Shown: one piece after another, positions 60,524 to 64,000 of the stretch
Position numbering within the stretch: the first letter of the stretch is position 1
How the letters are laid out: each line of letters begins with the position of its first letter
NCBI RefSeq assembly: GCF_040105385.1
Contig: NZ_JBEDNQ010000001.1
Coordinates: 434,001-498,000, forward strand
DNA: 64,000 nucleotides
Origin: Pseudonocardia nematodicida
Lineage (GTDB): Bacteria > Actinomycetota > Actinomycetes > Mycobacteriales > Pseudonocardiaceae
Reading direction: 5' to 3'
The notes under the pieces: generated by a model
The model's input: only the letters and a program-made list of their open reading frames with translations
The model's database searches: none
Told to the model about the DNA's origin: nothing
Program-made: the position numbers and the translations under genes

Positions 60524-62825
60524 CCGGCTCCTCGCCGTCCAGCGCGATCGGCTCGCCGTGGTGCCGCAGCCGCATCGGGGCACCGTCGAGCAGCTGGTAC
60601 TCGACCTCCTCGGGCGTGATCGTCACGCGGATCCGGCGGCCCTGCCACTTCAGCCCGAACGAGATCCGGGACAGCGACGGCGGCAGCACCGGGTCGAACG
60701 ACAGCCCGTCGGACTCGCAGCGCATCCCGCCGAAACCGAGCGTGACCGCGGACCAGGTGCCGGCCATCGAGGCGATGTGCATGCCGTGGTCGGTGTTGCC
60801 CGCCAGGTCCTGCAGGTCGACCAGCGCCGCCTCGGCGAGGTACTGGTGGGCGAGCTCGAGGTGCCCGGTGCGGGCGGCCAGCACCGACTGGGTGCACGCC
60901 GACAGCGAGGAGTCCCGCACCGTGATCGCCTCGTAGTAGGCGAAGTTGCGGCGCTTCTGCTCCTCGGTGAAGGAGTCCGGGAAGATCTGCATGGCCAGCA
61001 CGAGGTCGGCCTGCTTGACGACCTGCTTGCGGTAGAGGTCGAAGTACGGGTAGTTCAGCAGCAGCGGGTAACGCTCGGCCGGGGTGTCCTCGAAGTTCCA
61101 CCGCTGGTGGTCGGTGAAGCCCTCGGACTGCGGGTGGACCTGCAGCCGCTCGTCGTAGGGGATGAGCATCGCGGTGGCCGCGTCCCGCCAGGAGGCGATC
61201 TCCTCGGAGTCGACGCCGAGCCGGGCCGCCGAGCGCGGGTGCTTGGCCGCCACCTCCGCGGCGTAGCGCAGGTTCTGCTGGGCCATCAGGTTGGTGTAGA
61301 CGTTGTTGTCCGCGATCGAGGAGTACTCGTCGGGCCCGGTGACGCCGTCGATCCGGAAGTTGCCCGCCGAGTCGTGGTGGCCCAGCGAGCGCCACAGCCG
61401 CGCCGTCGCGACCAGGATGTCGAGGCCGACCTCGAGCTCGAACTTGGTGTCGCCGGTCGCGTTGACGTGCCGCTTCACGGCGTCGGCGATGTCGGCGTTG
61501 ATGTGGAACGCCGCGGTGCCGGCCGGCCAGTAGCCCGAGCACTCGTGGCCGCGGATGGTCCGCCACGGGAACGCGGCGCCCTTGAGGCCGAGGGTCTCGG
61601 CCCGCTCGAAGGCCAGCGGCAGGATCGACTTGCGCCAGGCCAGCGCGTCGGCGGCGGCGTCCGGCGCGACGAACGAGAGCACCTGCAGGCAGAAGGTCTC
61701 GGTGTCCCAGAAGGTGTGGCCGTCGTAACCGTCGGCGGTCAGGCCCTTGGCCGGGATGCAGCGGCGCTCGGCGCGGGCACCGGCCTGCAGGATGTGGAAG
61801 GTCGCCAGCCGGACGGCCTGCTGCAGCTCGGCGTCGCCGTCGATCTCGACGTCGGCGGTGGCCCAGAAGTCGTCCAGGTAGTCGCGCTGCTCGCGGACCA
61901 GCCCCTCCCACCCGGTGTAGCGGGCGGCCGCGATCGCGGCCCGGACCTGGTCGTAGACCGCGGGCAGGCTGCGCCGCGAGGACCAGCCGTAGGACAGGTA
62001 CTTGACCACGCGCAGCGTCTCGCCGGGCTTGACCCGGGCGATGATGGTGGTGCGGGCCAGGTCCTCGTTGGCGTCGGTGCTGACCTGGATGCCCTCCGGG
62101 CCGGTGACCTCGTGCTCCATCGCGGCGCCGCAGCGCAGCCCGGACTTGCGGGTCGAGTGGACCAGGGTGGCGCCGGAGTCGCCGGCCCGGGACTGCTCGG
62201 GCTCGAGCACGTTGTCCAGCGCGGTGTCCAGGCGCGGGTCGTCGGCGTCGCGGCCGGGCAGCTGCTCGTTGGCGACCAGCTCGGACTGCAGGACGAGCAG
62301 CGCGCCCTCGCCGTTGTCGTCGTCGCCGTTGCCGGTGCTCACGAGCTCGACCTCGTAGCTGATCGCGGCGACGGCGCGCTGGGTCAGCGAGACCATCCGG
62401 ACCGAGCGCACCCGGACCCGGCGCCCGGCCGGGGACTCCCACTCGACCTCGCGGTTCAGCGTCCCGGCGCGCATGTCGAGCACCCGCTCGTGCCGGTGCA
62501 GGGTGCCGTAGCGCAGGTCGAACGGCTCGTCGTCGACCAGCAGCCGGATCAGCTTGCCGTTGGTCGTGTTGATGATCGTCTGCCCGGACTCGGGGTAGCC
62601 GTAGCCGCCCTCGGCGTAGGGCAGCGGGCGGACCTCGTAGAACGAGTTGAGGTAGGTGCCGGGCAGCACGTGCGGCTCGCCCTCGTCGAGGTTGCCGCGC
62701 AGGCCGATGTGCCCGTTGGACAGCGCGAACACCGACTCCGTCTGGCCCATGGCGTCCAGGTCGAGGCGGGGTTCACGGATCACCCACGGCTCGACGGTGA
62801 AGGTGGGCAGGTGGTCGGGCTTCAC
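60444..62825 (-). CDS. Glycoside hydrolase family 65 protein (disaccharide phosphorylase/hydrolase)
   Basis: This 793-residue protein has the GH65 order: an N-terminal beta-sandwich (residues about 1-290: ETVFALSNGHIGLRGNLDEGEP), the (alpha/alpha)6 barrel with the catalytic acid Glu in DGVTGPDEYSSIADNNVYTN near 500, and a C-terminal jelly roll. GH65 enzymes are maltose, trehalose or kojibiose phosphorylases or acid trehalases. The neighbouring HAD phosphoglucomutase-like gene, translationally coupled (GTGA), favours a phosphorylase releasing beta-glucose-1-phosphate. The GTG at 62825 is used. Confidence 0.93.
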   Translation of the reverse strand: MKPDHLPTFTVEPWVIREPRLDLDAMGQTESVFALSNGHIGLRGNLDEGEPHVLPGTYLNSFYEVRPLPYAEGGYGYPESGQTIINTTNGKLIRLLVDDEPFDLRYGTLHRHERVLDMRAGTLNREVEWESPAGRRVRVRSVRMVSLTQRAVAAISYEVELVSTGNGDDDNGEGALLVLQSELVANEQLPGRDADDPRLDTALDNVLEPEQSRAGDSGATLVHSTRKSGLRCGAAMEHEVTGPEGIQVSTDANEDLARTTIIARVKPGETLRVVKYLSYGWSSRRSLPAVYDQVRAAIAAARYTGWEGLVREQRDYLDDFWATADVEIDGDAELQQAVRLATFHILQAGARAERRCIPAKGLTADGYDGHTFWDTETFCLQVLSFVAPDAAADALAWRKSILPLAFERAETLGLKGAAFPWRTIRGHECSGYWPAGTAAFHINADIADAVKRHVNATGDTKFELEVGLDILVATARLWRSLGHHDSAGNFRIDGVTGPDEYSSIADNNVYTNLMAQQNLRYAAEVAAKHPRSAARLGVDSEEIASWRDAATAMLIPYDERLQVHPQSEGFTDHQRWNFEDTPAERYPLLLNYPYFDLYRKQVVKQADLVLAMQIFPDSFTEEQKRRNFAYYEAITVRDSSLSACTQSVLAARTGHLELAHQYLAEAALVDLQDLAGNTDHGMHIASMAGTWSAVTLGFGGMRCESDGLSFDPVLPPSLSRISFGLKWQGRRIRVTITPEEVEYQLLDGAPMRLRHHGEPIALDGEEPVTVPTPTPKWVEPVEQPYGRAPRQRA

Positions 62826-63556
62826 GAACGCTCCAGCAGGTCTGCGAGATCGGTGACGACGACGTCCGCGCCGTGGGAGCGGAGCGCGTCGGACTGGTCG
62901 AGGCGGTCGACGCCGATCACGGCGCCGAACCCGCCGGCGCGGCCGGCCTGCACACCGGCCAGCGCGTCCTCGAACACCACGGCGGCGGACTTCGCCACGT
63001 CCAGGTCGGCCGCGGCGGCGAGGAAGGTGTCGGGCGCGGGCTTGCCGGGCAGGCCCCGCTCGCGGGCGGTGACGCCGTCGACCCGGTGGTCGATGAACGT
63101 CTCGAGCCCGGTGACCCGCAGGATCTGCTCGGCGTTCGCGCTCGAGGAGACGACGGCGGTGGCCAGCCCGGCGTCGCGGACCGCCTCCAGGTAGCGGCGC
63201 GAGCCCGGGTAGACGTCGACGCCCTTGGTCCGGATGTTGACCTGCACGAGGTCGTTCTTGCGGGTCGACAGACCCCAGAGGGTCTCGGTGTCGGCGTCGT
63301 CGTCCGGGCTGCCCTCGGGCAGGTCGATCCCGCGCGAGGCGAGGAAGCTGCGGGTGCCGTCGAGCCGCGGTTTGCCGTCGACGTAGGGCCCGTAGTCGCC
63401 CGCCACGTCGAACGGCCGGAAACCCGGCCCGTCCCGGTGCTCCAGGTACTCGTCGAACATCTGCTTCCAGGCCGCGGCGTGCACGCTCGCGGTGTCGGTG
63501 AGCACGCCGTCGAGGTCGAACAGACAGGCGCGTGCGCCGTCGGGGAGCCCCAGCAT
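62822..63556 (-). CDS. HAD family hydrolase, beta-phosphoglucomutase-like
   Basis: This 244-residue HAD protein has the nucleophile pair in FDLDGVLTDTASVH near residue 14, VVSSSANAEQIL, the Lys of RGLPGKPAPDTFL and the metal Asp in VVFEDALAGVQAG. The cap domain is of the phosphoglucomutase type. It would convert beta-glucose-1-phosphate from the GH65 enzyme into glucose-6-phosphate for glycolysis. ATG at 63556 (MLGLPDG) or GTG at 63565. Stop overlaps the GH65 start. Confidence 0.9.
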   Translation of the reverse strand: MLGLPDGARACLFDLDGVLTDTASVHAAAWKQMFDEYLEHRDGPGFRPFDVAGDYGPYVDGKPRLDGTRSFLASRGIDLPEGSPDDDADTETLWGLSTRKNDLVQVNIRTKGVDVYPGSRRYLEAVRDAGLATAVVSSSANAEQILRVTGLETFIDHRVDGVTARERGLPGKPAPDTFLAAAADLDVAKSAAVVFEDALAGVQAGRAGGFGAVIGVDRLDQSDALRSHGADVVVTDLADLLERS

Positions 63557-63614
63557 GGCGCGCACGCTATCCGGATCGGTGCAGTTCCGTCGCCCCGGGG
63601 CACTCCGTTGTGGA

Positions 63615-64000
63615 TCACTCGGGGACGGGCGCGACCAGCGGCACGCGGAACAGGACGAACGGGCCATCAGCGGTGTCCGGGGAGTCGCCGGCGACCCGTA
63701 CCTCGACCCGGCACGACGGCCGGCCGTCCTCGATCCCGAACCGGACGGCGACGGCGCCGCCGCGGGGCTCCGGCTCGATCCGTTCCTGGACCGCGCGCCG
63801 GACCGCGGCGAGCAGGGACAGCGGCAGGACGGGCGCGGCGGGGTCGATGCCGGCGGCGGCCGGGTCGTCGACCTCGGTGTCGAGCCGGGCACCGAACCGG
63901 GTCCGCTCGATCTGCAGGTAGGCGCGGACCGCGGCGAGCTCCTCGTCGAGCCGGCTCTCGGGCGCATCGGCGCGGTCGGCCGCGCGGGACAGGTCGGCGA
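63615..64000 (-). CDS. LytS-like histidine kinase, C-terminal fragment with degenerate ATP site (partial)
   Basis: The frame is open from the TGA at 63615 to the window edge, so only the C-terminal ~128 residues are seen. They match the LytS/YehU kinase family: LDEELAAVRAYLQIERTRFG is the typical segment after the phospho-acceptor His. The following block, expected to read close to QPLVENAVRHGL, is SLLAAVRRAVQERIEPEP, so the N-box Asn that binds Mg-ATP is lost, and no G-boxes follow before the stop. This copy is probably catalytically dead or a regulatory subunit. The phospho-acceptor region is outside the window. Confidence 0.7.
   Translation of the reverse strand, partial: ADLSRAADRADAPESRLDEELAAVRAYLQIERTRFGARLDTEVDDPAAAGIDPAAPVLPLSLLAAVRRAVQERIEPEPRGGAVAVRFGIEDGRPSCRVEVRVAGDSPDTADGPFVLFRVPLVAPVPE

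Noticed and set aside
60558..63194. An 878-codon open frame antisense to the GH65 gene
   Set aside because: Same artefact of third-position G/C bias; composition is unlike a folded protein.

Overview
The window is a contiguous piece of a very GC-rich actinobacterial chromosome, most likely from the Pseudonocardiaceae and plausibly Pseudonocardia. The evidence is the strong G/C third-position bias, frequent GTG starts, GTGA/ATGA stop-start overlaps, an Lsr2 nucleoid protein, an F420-dependent glucose-6-phosphate dehydrogenase, and the actinobacterial gene neighbourhood gcvP / ResR-type MerR / bifunctional nuclease / GarA-type FHA / gcvH / PgsA-type synthase. I see no rRNA, tRNA, CRISPR, insertion sequence or prophage.

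Layout. 0-5.6 kb: a secreted or membrane protein, an FMN reductase behind a MerR-type promoter, a DUF4232 lipoprotein, a TauE permease and a membrane Ser/Thr kinase whose kinase domain is C-terminal. 5.6-16.7 kb: two MarR regulators, asparagine synthetase, a double-DUF427 protein, an M20 deacylase, coaA with an SDR, two tandem CNNM/CBS proteins, a DUF3-methyladenine-glycosylase-like protein of unknown role and a 65-residue Cys-rich protein. 17-22.8 kb: an ABC-class ATPase, a DUF368 (PopT-type) membrane protein, an XRE regulator divergent from an aldo/keto reductase, and Lsr2.

22.8-27.8 kb is quinate/shikimate locus A: a shikimate-type MHS permease, a TetR regulator, a catabolic shikimate/quinate dehydrogenase and a QsuB-type 3-dehydroshikimate dehydratase. 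A related operator sequence lies in front of both the permease and the dehydrogenase. 28-35.8 kb: PrsW, gcvP behind a tandem glycine riboswitch, and the conserved glycine-cleavage/GarA neighbourhood. 35.8-44.9 kb: OsmC, a paired MEDS-STAS / MEDS-HATPase signalling module, a BTAD regulator, enoyl-CoA hydratase plus fgd, recQ, a class I amidotransferase-type hydrolase and DinB.

44.9-53.2 kb is a second quinate/shikimate-like locus B: SDR and Gfo/Idh dehydrogenases divergent from a TIM-barrel dehydratase-like protein, a full TRAP transporter, a type II dehydroquinase with a substituted active-site His, an IclR regulator, and a convergent secreted alpha/beta hydrolase. A perfect IclR-style palindrome sits in the divergent promoter. 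The two loci could together take up quinate/shikimate-type compounds by different transporters and funnel them toward protocatechuate.

53.2-64 kb: a HelD-type RNA-polymerase motor, a MazF-type toxin-antitoxin pair, a two-component system, a glycosyltransferase with two DedA-like proteins (the second N-terminally short), a GH65 phosphorylase/hydrolase with its HAD phosphoglucomutase, and the C-terminal end of a degenerate LytS-like histidine kinase running off the right edge.
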